Assembly: GCA_903899965.1 (NCBI GenBank)
Contig: CAIULB010000004.1
Span: forward strand, 1 to 50,544
Length of the DNA stretch: 50,544 bases
Direction: 5' to 3'
DNA from: an uncultured Methylophilaceae bacterium
GTDB lineage: Bacteria; Pseudomonadota; Gammaproteobacteria; Burkholderiales; Methylophilaceae
Position numbers and translations under genes: made by a program. Shown piece by piece: positions 5,136-13,129 of this stretch. The notes beneath the pieces are model-generated. The model was not told the origin of the DNA. It worked only from the letters and a program-made list of their open reading frames with translations, and ran no database searches. Numbering within the stretch: position 1 is the stretch's first letter; the number at the start of each line of letters is the position of its first letter.

Positions 5136-6938
5136 TTAAGATATATAAGATTGGACAGGTGTTAAAAGTCCTAACGTGTTGGAGTTAAGTTTTTCATTTG
5201 CTTCAGCTTTAACCCGCTCATAGATTGCCATCACCATATTCCAAAAAGGTTCGGCTGACTCATCTAAAAATCGGCCTGGATGACGGATGATATTTACGTC
5301 ACTAGTTAGTTTAAAATTCCCTAGAACAATTTGACTTGCTTCTTCCATGCATTGCTGTGCCATTGCGGCCTGTTGTTCAATGGTGTCTTCGGTTGCCTCT
5401 ATCAAAACAGCATCGTGTATGGGAGCACACAGCTGTATGCCTCTTTTAACCATCAGGATGCAAGCAATTCTGAGCATTTCAGCAGCATTGGCCTGCATAG
5501 GAAAGTTCCTCACACTTCGTGGATTTAGATCATCTGGAACTTGGAGCTGCCACCCAAATACAGTATTAAGTCGATTTGTATTTATGGTGATGTTGTAGAG
5601 ATTGTCGGACCAATCCCAGAATTGCTTATAAACCTTGCGATGTATTGCCAGTAATTGTTTAGCCCGTAATGTTGGTTGCTTAAGTCTTGCGGCTAGTGCC
5701 TCCGCCCCCATGCCGTACTGGGTTGCTAGGACACATTGCTTATATTGGTCCCGCTCTATTGGATGAGATTGTTTAGTGGCATCACTTGGAACTGCCCCTG
5801 CTTGCTTTGCAAATGTAAGGTAGGGATCGCCAGTCATATATGCATGTTTCATGTTTGCATCATCGGATAGCGCTGCAGCAATCCCAAACTCTTGCTGTGA
5901 CCAATCAATGTAGGCAACAGCAAATCCAGGCCTAGGCTGAATTAATCCTCTGGCCCATTTTGATAATCCAAATACAAATTTATTCGTTGATGGTTGATTC
6001 CTGCCCGTGGAGGAACTGAAAGGTGAAAGCAAACAACGATTACGACCGTCCTCTCCAACTTGTAAGGCACTTAGTCGAAGCTTTGACAAACTATCACGTA
6101 AGCTTCTGAGTGGTTGGATAATGGGATAGAGCTTAGACATTGTTTTAAATGTTTCATCATCCAGTTTTAACTTTCCCGACTCAAGCCTCGGCCAGCGAAT
6201 AGCTTTTGTTTGGAGGTATTGTTGGAAGAGGCTTTCCTTAAAACTTCCGTTCTCATACACGCCAAAATTTGCATCAACCTCTTTAATTAGTTCTGTCTTG
6301 ATATATTCCCAATGGTGGCATAACCCTTTGTAGGTAGGGTAATCAATCGGACTCCCAAGCGATTCCATTTTGGCAAGAGCTGTGTTGTATTGCCCACGCA
6401 AAAGTGCCCTAGGAAAATCAATGAAAGGCTCCATAACTAGAAGAAGGGGGTGAAGTGCATCCACATCTGATTGGCAATAATCCAGAAGTGAGGCCTTCTC
6501 TTCGTCTATGTAAGGCCCACCCCTTAGCGCTAGTTCTCGCATCTCGTCTTTTATCTCTGATTTGATGCCAGTTATGCCAAAATACTTTAAAGCACCTAGT
6601 AGGGATCTTCCATCTGGGAGGAATAGTCCATTGGTTATGTTTCTAAACTCCGCATATAAATCTAATACATTTGTTGGTGGCTTCCAGCCAAGTGCTTGAA
6701 AACAGGAAAGCTCCGCACTTGCATAGTAAGCAACAAAAATTGTATTTCCCTTTATATCAAGTGGGGGTGATTGCATGGTTTGCAGCTCATTAGTCCAATG
6801 CCTAGTGTATTGACCTGAGCTAAGGTCGAGGGCCACCATGCAAATTACTTCTACAGGGTTGCCTTCAACTCCTCCACGGGGGCGGAACTCAAAATCAATC
6901 AATATAAAATGTGCGTTGTTAAAACTAAGATTGCTCAT
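5136..6938 (-). CDS. Family A DNA polymerase with DnaQ-like 3'-5' exonuclease domain (mobile-element type)
   Basis: A 600-aa PolA-related enzyme. The exonuclease domain has motif I at residues 15-17 (IDFE), an exo II-like YYASAE, and exo III (DYCQSDVDAL). The polymerase domain has motif A (IDWSQQEFG, keeping D and E), the O-helix R...K.......YG pattern (RDQYKQCVLATQYG) and motif C (IHDAVLIE). It departs from E. coli Pol I: leucine replaces F762 in the O-helix, and alanine follows HD in motif C. It has no 5' nuclease domain. ATG 6938 follows AAGGGCGG and lies 1 bp after the upstream stop, so translation is probably coupled. It likely replicates or repairs the element (inference). Confidence 0.85.
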   Translation of the reverse strand: MSNLSFNNAHFILIDFEFRPRGGVEGNPVEVICMVALDLSSGQYTRHWTNELQTMQSPPLDIKGNTIFVAYYASAELSCFQALGWKPPTNVLDLYAEFRNITNGLFLPDGRSLLGALKYFGITGIKSEIKDEMRELALRGGPYIDEEKASLLDYCQSDVDALHPLLLVMEPFIDFPRALLRGQYNTALAKMESLGSPIDYPTYKGLCHHWEYIKTELIKEVDANFGVYENGSFKESLFQQYLQTKAIRWPRLESGKLKLDDETFKTMSKLYPIIQPLRSLRDSLSKLRLSALQVGEDGRNRCLLSPFSSSTGRNQPSTNKFVFGLSKWARGLIQPRPGFAVAYIDWSQQEFGIAAALSDDANMKHAYMTGDPYLTFAKQAGAVPSDATKQSHPIERDQYKQCVLATQYGMGAEALAARLKQPTLRAKQLLAIHRKVYKQFWDWSDNLYNITINTNRLNTVFGWQLQVPDDLNPRSVRNFPMQANAAEMLRIACILMVKRGIQLCAPIHDAVLIEATEDTIEQQAAMAQQCMEEASQIVLGNFKLTSDVNIIRHPGRFLDESAEPFWNMVMAIYERVKAEANEKLNSNTLGLLTPVQSYIS

Positions 6939-6939
6939 G

Positions 6940-7614
6940 TTATATCCGCCCTTCAATTTGACGAATATATGGGTGGTCCGGGGAACTAATAATGTTGTTA
7001 CCAAAGACTTCCTGTACCAGTTCATCTATTGTTTGCTCTGGCCATTGGGGTTCTCCTAGGTCGTCCTTGGAAATTATGATTGTGTACTGACCTGCATCCA
7101 TATTTGATTCAACTCGCACCCAATTATCCTCAGCAAGTTCTATGGCTTTATTTAAAGTTGTATGCCAATGGTTTTGGCGACCGCCTTGGTCGATAATAGG
7201 TTGGAAGATTAACTTTGGAAGTCCCGTACTATCTACGGATAAGCGAATGATCTTCGGCACTACATTTTTCCCTAGATAGGGTTGTATATGGGGAGCTACA
7301 ACATAACTCTCCCCATTATCCTTGTCCTCAACTGTTAGGCACGGAAATTGATATTCTTTGCCGGGGTGGACCTTAGAAAAGCGATGCTTACTTAACTTGC
7401 CAAATACCGGCTTGGGTGGAAGTTTAATACCTCCGATATTGGCTGAATAACTATCGGGCAACCTTAAGCTGCTGATTTGTTGTGCGATGGTTTCGTTTGT
7501 TGTGGTTTGCATATTTGACTCCTGTGTATTTATATTTGATGAGACGATGTTTTTTGTTTTTTCGGCGTTACCGTTTGAAATATTCTCAACAGTATCTTTT
7601 GATTGATCCTTCAT
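6940..7614 (-). CDS. Unknown protein encoded just upstream of the element's DNA polymerase
   Basis: A 224-aa protein that I cannot assign. The first 45 residues are polar and probably disordered. The rest is one globular domain with alternating beta segments (YQFPCLTVED, PKIIRLSVDS, LPKLIFQPI, QYTIIISKDD) and a C-terminal WPEQTIDELVQEVFG helix ending in a DHPYIRQIEG motif. It overlaps the AlpA-like gene by 4 bp (ATGA) and sits 1 bp before the polymerase, so the three genes form one translationally coupled unit. The context suggests a replication accessory factor or polymerase partner (inference). Confidence 0.6.
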   Translation of the reverse strand: MKDQSKDTVENISNGNAEKTKNIVSSNINTQESNMQTTTNETIAQQISSLRLPDSYSANIGGIKLPPKPVFGKLSKHRFSKVHPGKEYQFPCLTVEDKDNGESYVVAPHIQPYLGKNVVPKIIRLSVDSTGLPKLIFQPIIDQGGRQNHWHTTLNKAIELAEDNWVRVESNMDAGQYTIIISKDDLGEPQWPEQTIDELVQEVFGNNIISSPDHPYIRQIEGRI

Positions 7615-7994
7615 GGCGCTACCCCAGAGTGAAGACTAGGGTTGGCGCTTGATTCATTTTCAGTATGAAACTGTGGCGTGGTTAGCCCTTGACCGAACTT
7701 ATTTTCAGCTGCGGTATCTTTTTGAGTATTTGAAGTACTAAGAGATTTTTTTGAGTTGGTTGATGCAGATCGCTCATTACTGCGCTCCTCAACCCATGCA
7801 TCGATTTCAGATTCAAGCCAACCTGCTGCTCGACCACCTTCAACGATTTTGAAACTCTTGGGAAATTTCGGCGGGGTGCTTGTTTGTAACTCGTAAATTG
7901 TTGATGGCGCTAACCTAACTTTAGCTACCACTTCGTTCATTCTGATAATACGGTCTGAACTTGAAATATCATTTTTGCTTAAATTTTTATTCAT
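7611..7994 (-). CDS. AlpA-family regulator / excisionase-like protein
   Basis: Small MerR-like DNA-binding protein of the Prophage CP4-57 AlpA type, which in relatives activates or assists excision and controls element genes. The core reads RIIRMNEVVAKVRLAPSTIYEL, then FPKSFKIVEGGRAAGWLESEIDAWVEER, the standard recognition helix plus wing. At 127 aa it is longer than usual (60-90 aa) because of a Ser/Thr/Asn-rich C-terminal tail of unknown role. It is the first gene of the unit leading to the polymerase. The roughly 145-bp gap upstream probably holds its promoter. Confidence 0.85.
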   Translation of the reverse strand: MNKNLSKNDISSSDRIIRMNEVVAKVRLAPSTIYELQTSTPPKFPKSFKIVEGGRAAGWLESEIDAWVEERSNERSASTNSKKSLSTSNTQKDTAAENKFGQGLTTPQFHTENESSANPSLHSGVAP

Positions 7995-8082
7995 TTATAA
8001 CTCCATAAGAATTGTGCGTCCCCGAATGGGCCACCTCAATTTATGGAGCTAGTCTAGCAAACTTTATAAGAGCTTGTAATAC

Positions 8083-8097
8083 ACAAGTTATTGATTT
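8083..8097. promoter_or_regulatory. Possible operator upstream of the AlpA-like gene
   Basis: CTTGT-AATAC-ACAAG is a short inverted repeat in the gap between the AlpA-like gene and the unknown gene at 8140. Read leftward, it overlaps a weak -35-like TTACAA, with a TAGACT -10-like hexamer 17 bp further on. This would be a natural operator position for an AlpA-like or other element regulator, but both signals are weak. Confidence 0.25.
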
Positions 8098-8139
8098 ATA
8101 TATGTATTTTAGTAATCCAAATCTGATTTAAATTACCTT

Positions 8140-8556
8140 TTACGCTTCTGCTGTTTTCAAATGCGCATATTTTTTTTCTTTCCAGTATTGGCCTAAAGTA
8201 TCGGCATCGAATCCACATTCCCCAGCAACTCTCGGTATTACTATTTTTTGCAACCTATCTCGTTTGCTTTTAACTTCCACAACTTTCAATATTCCGCCGT
8301 CGTCAATCACTTCTAATGGATCGGTAAATGCTGTTATTCTTTTAAACGCATCCGCAATTTTTCTATGTGGCCTGTAATCAGACCTTCGCATTCCTTTGGA
8401 AGTTGGCTTAATGTCGAAGACCACATGTGCGTCATCTCCATCACAAATGCTACTTAAACATTTTGCTAAATAATCTAGGTCGGCTTGAGTTTGCTCACCA
8501 TTTCCGAGCCTATTGGCCAAGTCATCTAATTTCTTCATGTTTTGGTAAAGCTTCAT
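8140..8556 (-). CDS. Unknown small protein encoded next to the integrase
   Basis: A 138-aa soluble, charged protein of no recognised family. The N-terminal half is helical (NMKKLDDLANRLGNGEQTQ, LDYLAKCLSSICDG). The middle is strongly basic (SKGMRRSDYRPHRKIADAFKR), and the C-terminus may form a helical domain (GFDADTLGQYWKEKKYAHL). Its start overlaps the integrase stop in an ATGA arrangement, so it is translated with the integrase. That position is common for recombination directionality factors or accessory proteins, but no such motif is visible. Confidence 0.55.
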   Translation of the reverse strand: MKLYQNMKKLDDLANRLGNGEQTQADLDYLAKCLSSICDGDDAHVVFDIKPTSKGMRRSDYRPHRKIADAFKRITAFTDPLEVIDDGGILKVVEVKSKRDRLQKIVIPRVAGECGFDADTLGQYWKEKKYAHLKTAEA

Positions 8557-9791
8557 ATATTCATCTCCTTCTCATATTTAACTTTTTGGCTATCAATCCA
8601 TTTTGCATACCATTGAAGCATTGCTTTCCTTTCTTTTAGCCAATCTTCGTCCCCCATATAAGCATCATCTAATGGAGGCCTTTTATGATCAAGTTGACGT
8701 TCTATTGCATCGTAAGGGTATTTATTTTGCTTAGTTAATACACGCTTCATCAACGTGCGCATTCCATGTGATGTTGCTGCAAACCCCAACTTCTTGATTG
8801 CATTAGTGGAAGTGTTCTCACTTATTGGAATTAACTTCTGTCCCGTCTGGAAAATATAGCTTTCAACACCTCGGTATGTTAATGGCTTCAATGTATTAAA
8901 AATTTCAATTGCTACTTTTGGTAATGGAACTTTAAAAACCTGTCTGTTCTTCATGAATTCAGCTGGCACCGTAAATATTTCATTGTTTTCATCGAGCCAC
9001 CCCCATTTAGCTTGCCGTAAGGAGTTAACACGCAACGCTGTATACACATGAAGCATGAGGATTGATTTTGTAACTACGTGTAATGACTTATTGGCTTGGA
9101 CTGCCAATACAAACTTCCCAACCTCATCAATTTCAAGTGACTTTAAATGCTTTACTTTTGGACGAGATAGCAAAGAGTTGTTCTGCAATACTAAGGTTGG
9201 ATTATCTTTAGCTTTGTTGCTATGTATTGCGTAGGTGAAGATCGAGCTAATCACATTCTTTGCGTGATGTGCCGTTGTATATATGCCTTTGCCATGAATT
9301 TCTTTAAGGACATCAAGAACTATTACATGGTCAATTTGATTAATTGGGATAGCGCCAAGCTTTTTATAAACGTAGTTTATTAAAATTCCTTTAGAACGCT
9401 TGTAATGCTTATCGCTCCATGGCTTACCTGGACGTATTTTAAAATATTTAAGGGCCTCTTCTGCCACATCCTTGAATGGATCATTGTAAGAGTTAGCTAT
9501 CAACCTTTTTTGCTTCTTTTTTTCTTGTACAGGATTAAATCCGTTCGACAGTTGCCCCCTGCTTGCATTAGCTTTTTCACGTGCATCAGCCAAGGAAATT
9601 AGAGGATAAGCACCAAAACTTTGGGTTGATTCCTTTCCATCATATACCAACCTGAAATGCCATTGCTTCCTACCATCATTGTAGACTTTCAATCTCAAAC
9701 CAGAGCCATCGTTAAGGTAAATGAAAGCCTTATCTGAGGGGCATTTAGTGCCAGAGATTCTTCGATCAGTTAATAAGTTAAGTTTAGCCAT
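8553..9791 (-). CDS. P4-type tyrosine integrase of the genomic island
   Basis: Integrase that inserts the element at a tRNA 3' end. The 412-aa protein has the N-terminal arm-binding DUF4102 domain (LNDGSGLRLKVYNDGRKQWHFR; FGAYPLISLADAREKA), a SAM-like core-binding domain near residues 110-200, and a C-terminal catalytic domain: R in TALRVNSLRQAKW, H..R in SHGMRTLM, H in RQLDHKR and a tyrosine in DDAYMG. The expected HGFR is HGMR here. It lies about 170 bp from the tRNA-Gly fragment, the normal arrangement. Its start is directly preceded by four TACCCG repeats, which may regulate it or bind it. Confidence 0.92.
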   Translation of the reverse strand: MAKLNLLTDRRISGTKCPSDKAFIYLNDGSGLRLKVYNDGRKQWHFRLVYDGKESTQSFGAYPLISLADAREKANASRGQLSNGFNPVQEKKKQKRLIANSYNDPFKDVAEEALKYFKIRPGKPWSDKHYKRSKGILINYVYKKLGAIPINQIDHVIVLDVLKEIHGKGIYTTAHHAKNVISSIFTYAIHSNKAKDNPTLVLQNNSLLSRPKVKHLKSLEIDEVGKFVLAVQANKSLHVVTKSILMLHVYTALRVNSLRQAKWGWLDENNEIFTVPAEFMKNRQVFKVPLPKVAIEIFNTLKPLTYRGVESYIFQTGQKLIPISENTSTNAIKKLGFAATSHGMRTLMKRVLTKQNKYPYDAIERQLDHKRPPLDDAYMGDEDWLKERKAMLQWYAKWIDSQKVKYEKEMNI

Positions 9792-9792
9792 A

Positions 9793-9842
9793 TACCCGCT
9801 TCTGTACCCGTTATATCTATTAAATACCCGTTTTAATACCCG
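9793..9842. repeat. Four direct TACCCG repeats upstream of the integrase gene
   Basis: TACCCG occurs at 9793-9798, 9805-9810, 9825-9830 and 9837-9842, all in the same orientation with offsets of 12, 20 and 12 bp. The regular, symmetric spacing suggests a protein-binding array: integrase arm-type sites or an operator for an element regulator. They lie directly before the integrase start, between the gene and the att site. Confidence 0.55.
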
Positions 9843-9958
9843 GAATATTAGCGGATTTTATCAGATAACACCAGAGAAGATTGGATACAACTATATGAAA
9901 GTGTTAAGTTAATTATAAATCTTTTGGAGATTAAGATAGATTGCCAGACATAAGTATG

Positions 9959-9986
9959 GCGGGTTCGATTCCCGTCACCCGCTCCA
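9959..9986 (+). other. tRNA-Gly 3' fragment: attachment (att) site of the island
   Basis: GCGGG-TTCGATT-CCCGT is a T-arm and loop, followed by CACCCGC, a U73 discriminator and CCA. This is the 3' end of a tRNA whose acceptor would start GCGGGTG, as in bacterial tRNA-Gly. No D-arm or properly spaced anticodon arm precedes it, so it is not a whole tRNA gene. Together with the adjacent P4-type integrase it is the expected island/chromosome junction. The reconstituted intact tRNA-Gly should lie left of the window. Confidence 0.85.
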
Positions 9987-10090
9987 AGTCTCATCTAGAT
10001 GGAAATCCTTGTTTCTCAATTTGCCCCTCAGTTTTTAAGCTAGAATACGGTATTCAGTTTTAACGTGCGTTTCACGCCAATATATACACC

Positions 10091-10918
10091 ATGAAAAATC
10101 TCATGCCCCCATCAGTAATGACCTTTGCTGCCACAGACCCAAGTAGCGGGGCTGGCTTGCAAGCAGACATTCTGACTTTTGCGAGCATTGGCTGCCACCC
10201 ACTTTCTGTAGTGACAGGCATCACTGTGCAAGATACGGTAGGCGTTGAGAATGTGATGGTTTTTGATTCCGAATGGGTCAACGAACAGGCCCGCACCATT
10301 TTAGAAGACATGCAGGTTATGGCCTTTAAAATCGGCATGATGGGAAGTGTCGAAAACGTCGCGGTGATTGCCGAAATTATGGCAGATTACCCAGACACCC
10401 CATTACTCATTGACCCTGTCCTCTCTTCAGGACGTGGTGACGAACTTGCCAATGATGAAGTGCAAGCTGCCATGATTGATTTGTTGTTCCCGCAGGCGAC
10501 ATTAATCACCCCGAATAGTATTGAAGCGCGTCGATTGGCTTTCTACAACGATGATTCTGACGAAGCAGAAAATGCCTCTTTAGATGAAAGCGCACAACGC
10601 TTATTGGACATTGGCTGTGAATTTGTTTTGGTGACCGGCACGCATGAGCGCTCGCACGAGGTGGTCAACACGCTATATGGGGAAAGCGGCCTTATCAAAG
10701 CTTATAACTGGGAACGTTTACCAGGGAGCTATCACGGCTCTGGCTGTACACTCACTTCTGCAATTGCAGCTTGCATCGCTCACGGTTTGAGCATGGAAGA
10801 AGCCATTCTTGAAGCCCAAGAGTACACCTGGCAAACACTCAAAGCAGGTTTCCGCCCTGGCATGGGGCAATACATTCCTGACCGCATGTTCTGGGCACGC
10901 GACGACGAGGAAGAATAG
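10091..10918 (+). CDS. thiD: Hydroxymethylpyrimidine/phosphomethylpyrimidine kinase
   Basis: Cytosolic kinase of thiamine synthesis that phosphorylates HMP and then HMP-P to HMP-PP. The 275-aa protein shows the ribokinase-like ThiD pattern: ATDPSSGAGLQADILTF at the N-terminus (usually GSDSSGGAG), VTGITVQDT, an ITPNSIEARRL segment, and the C-terminal anion-hole motif LPGSYHGSGCTLTSAIA. It is the first chromosomal gene right of the island and is followed after 11 bp by thiE, which uses its product. I found no TPP riboswitch in the 100 bp upstream. Confidence 0.93.
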   Translation: MKNLMPPSVMTFAATDPSSGAGLQADILTFASIGCHPLSVVTGITVQDTVGVENVMVFDSEWVNEQARTILEDMQVMAFKIGMMGSVENVAVIAEIMADYPDTPLLIDPVLSSGRGDELANDEVQAAMIDLLFPQATLITPNSIEARRLAFYNDDSDEAENASLDESAQRLLDIGCEFVLVTGTHERSHEVVNTLYGESGLIKAYNWERLPGSYHGSGCTLTSAIAACIAHGLSMEEAILEAQEYTWQTLKAGFRPGMGQYIPDRMFWARDDEEE

Positions 10919-10929
10919 TCACAAACACG

Positions 10930-11556
10930 ATGTTAAATAGCGCCAAGATTCATGGCCTGTATGCCATTACGCCCGACTCAGACAATACCGATCAGCTCTG
11001 TAAGATGGTTGAAGCGAGCATTTTAGGGGGCGCGCGCGTCATTCAATACCGCAATAAAGTCGCCCAACAACCCTTACTTAAGTCACAAGCAAGCGCTGTA
11101 TTAGCCATTTGTCGCAAACATCAAGTCACGTTCATCATTAACGACCACATCGCGCTTTGTTTAGCGCTCGATGCAGATGGCGTCCATATCGGCGGAGACG
11201 ATGGCGATATTGCCGCTACAAAAGCACTGATCGGCGCAGATAAGATTCTTGGCGTTTCCTGTTATGGGGATTTTGCTCGCGCACAAATGGCGGCCCAGCT
11301 TGGGGCTGATTACATTGCTTTTGGTGCATGCTTTCCTTCCAGCACAAAACCAAATGCACCTCGGGCAGAACTTAATTTATTTACGCGAGCCAAAACATTA
11401 AGCGTGCCATCTGTTGCCATTGGTGGAATTACGCTAGAAAATGTAAGTAGTGTCGTCAATGCAGGCGCTAACGCCGTAGCTGTGATTGGCGAGTTATTTA
11501 ATAGAGACATTCAAGACATCGCGCCTTGCGCACAACAATTTTCATCATTTTTTTAA
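10930..11556 (+). CDS. thiE: Thiamine-phosphate synthase
   Basis: Joins HMP-PP (from ThiD) to thiazole phosphate to give thiamine monophosphate. The 208-aa TIM-barrel protein carries the family signatures: QYRNK near residue 40, [49 protein letters not shown], and the phosphate-binding [11 protein letters not shown]. Length is normal. It lies close behind thiD and 19 bp before hemL, so the three genes probably share a transcript. Confidence 0.93.
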   Translation: MLNSAKIHGLYAITPDSDNTDQLCKMVEASILGGARVIQYRNKVAQQPLLKSQASAVLAICRKHQVTFIINDHIALCLALDADGVHIGGDDGDIAATKALIGADKILGVSCYGDFARAQMAAQLGADYIAFGACFPSSTKPNAPRAELNLFTRAKTLSVPSVAIGGITLENVSSVVNAGANAVAVIGELFNRDIQDIAPCAQQFSSFF

Positions 11557-11575
11557 GCCATTGGGCATATTCATC

Positions 11576-12868
11576 ATGACATCACGCAATCAACAACTTT
11601 TCGAAAAATCACAAAAACTTATTCCTGGCGGTGTGAATTCGCCGGTGCGTGCTTTCCGCTCTGTGGGTGGCACCCCTGTATTTTTTAAGCGCGGTTTAGG
11701 TTCAAAATTATGGGATGAAGATGGTAAAGAGTATACGGATTATGTGGGCTCATGGGGGCCAATGATTTTGGGCCACGCGCATCCTGAAGTCATTAAAACC
11801 GTCCAAGAAGTCGCGGAAAATAGCCTTTCATTTGGTGCCCCAACGGCACGCGAATTAGACATGGCAGAGTTAGTGAGCAAGATTGTACCGAGCATGGAGC
11901 AGCTACGTTTAGTAAGCTCTGGTACAGAAGCGACCATGAGCGCAATTCGCCTTGCACGTGGCTTCACAGGTCGTAGCAAAATCGTGAAATTTGAGGGTTG
12001 TTACCATGGCCATGCTGACGCACTGTTAGTGAAAGCTGGCTCAGGCTTGCTCACTTTTGGTACACCAAGCTCAGCGGGCGTGCCGCCTGAAGTGGCAGCA
12101 CACACGCTCACGCTCAACTATAACGATATTGCTGGTGTTGAAACGCTCTTCAACGAGATTGGCAACGAAATTGCTTGTGTGATTGTGGAGCCAGTTGCTG
12201 GCAATATGAATTTGATCGTACCAAGTAAGGGTTTCTTAGAGGCGCTTCGTACGCAATGTACTAAACACGGCGCGGTATTAATATTTGATGAGGTGATGAC
12301 CGGCTTCCGTGTCGCACTTGGCGGTGCGCAGGCGCTTTATAACATCAAGCCGGATCTCACCACGCTTGGCAAAATCATTGGTGGCGGTTTGCCAGTGGGC
12401 GCTTTCGGTGGCCGGGCAGATATCATGCAATGCCTAGCCCCCGTTGGCCCTGTGTATCAAGCGGGCACACTGTCTGGCAATCCGGTTGCCGTTGCAGCCG
12501 GCATGAAAACCTTGGCGCTCATTCAAGCACCAGGCTTCCATGAAAAGCTGACCGCTAGTGCAAAGCGCTTGGTGGATGGATTAAGCAACGCCGCAAAAGA
12601 GGCAGGGGTCGCATTTAGTGCGCAATCGGTGGGCGGTATGTTTGGCGTGTACTTTAGCGAAAAGGCACCCTCAAGCTTTGAGGAAGTGATGAAATCTGAC
12701 AAGGATGCATTTAACCACTTCTTCCACGCGATGCTAGATCAAGGCTTTTACCTTGCGCCATCAGCTTTTGAGGCGGGGTTTATCTCTGCAGCACACTCTG
12801 ACGCAGACATTGATGCCACGATTGCTGCCGCTAAAAAAGTTTTTGTTGAGATGAAAACCGCAAAATAA
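11576..12868 (+). CDS. hemL: Glutamate-1-semialdehyde 2,1-aminomutase
   Basis: PLP enzyme that converts glutamate-1-semialdehyde to 5-aminolevulinate in the C5 route of haem synthesis. The 430-aa protein has the expected N-terminus ([23 protein letters not shown] is a hallmark block), [30 protein letters not shown] and the PLP-lysine motif [21 protein letters not shown] 11576 is chosen because the 30 extra residues of the longer frame overlap thiE and do not fit the family. The association with thiDE is common in betaproteobacteria. Confidence 0.95.
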   Translation: MTSRNQQLFEKSQKLIPGGVNSPVRAFRSVGGTPVFFKRGLGSKLWDEDGKEYTDYVGSWGPMILGHAHPEVIKTVQEVAENSLSFGAPTARELDMAELVSKIVPSMEQLRLVSSGTEATMSAIRLARGFTGRSKIVKFEGCYHGHADALLVKAGSGLLTFGTPSSAGVPPEVAAHTLTLNYNDIAGVETLFNEIGNEIACVIVEPVAGNMNLIVPSKGFLEALRTQCTKHGAVLIFDEVMTGFRVALGGAQALYNIKPDLTTLGKIIGGGLPVGAFGGRADIMQCLAPVGPVYQAGTLSGNPVAVAAGMKTLALIQAPGFHEKLTASAKRLVDGLSNAAKEAGVAFSAQSVGGMFGVYFSEKAPSSFEEVMKSDKDAFNHFFHAMLDQGFYLAPSAFEAGFISAAHSDADIDATIAAAKKVFVEMKTAK

Positions 12869-13030
12869 TCGACAAAAGCTAAGCCTTACATGCACATGGA
12901 GGTTGAAGCAGAGCGTTAATGTATATAGAATTACAAGGTTTCACCGCGAAATATGTCAACAACTTGCTTCGTTATGTGCAAATTGAGATGGCATCGTAAG
13001 AAAGCGGATTAATTTACATTTTCCCGTGTA

Positions 13031-13055
13031 CTGATTTTCTTAAGAAGAAAATCAG
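13031..13055 (+). promoter_or_regulatory. First leader hairpin upstream of gltB
   Basis: CTGATTTTCTT-AAG-AAGAAAATCAG is a perfect 11-bp stem with a three-base loop, 75 bp before gltB. It is not followed by a T-run. Directly after it, ATCAGTAATGACGGGG resembles ATCAGTACTGACGAGGG at 13107-13123, which spans the region just before the gltB ribosome-binding site. Confidence 0.5.
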
Positions 13056-13070
13056 TAATGACGGGGTTAG

Positions 13071-13105
13071 CGGACACCAAAACCCTCGATTTGGTGTCCG
13101 TTTTT
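13071..13105 (+). terminator. Intrinsic terminator or attenuator in the gltB leader
   Basis: CGGACACCAAA (13071-13081) pairs perfectly with TTTGGTGTCCG (13090-13100) around an eight-base loop and is followed by TTTTT. It ends only 24 bp before the gltB start, too close for a promoter plus ribosome-binding site in between. Transcription of gltB therefore probably passes through it. GGGTT at 13063-13067 could pair with AACCC at 13081-13085 as an alternative fold (inference). Confidence 0.7.
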
Positions 13106-13129
13106 ATCAGTACTGACGAGGGATAGGAA

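Noticed and set aside
9935-9986. A complete tRNA-Gly gene (a GCC anticodon-like TTGCCAG lies just upstream of the T-arm)
   Set aside because: The spacing from the apparent anticodon to the T-arm does not fit a tRNA, the flanking bases do not form an anticodon stem, and no D-arm or matching GCGGGTG 5' acceptor strand precedes it.
9990-10090. A TPP riboswitch upstream of thiD
   Set aside because: I looked for the conserved THI-box segments (CUGAGA and the ACCUGAUCUGG-like region) and did not find them.
12974-13012. A 12-codon leader peptide before the gltB hairpins
   Set aside because: It has no Shine-Dalgarno sequence and no run of Glu or Gln codons expected of a glutamate-sensing leader, so chance is the simpler explanation.
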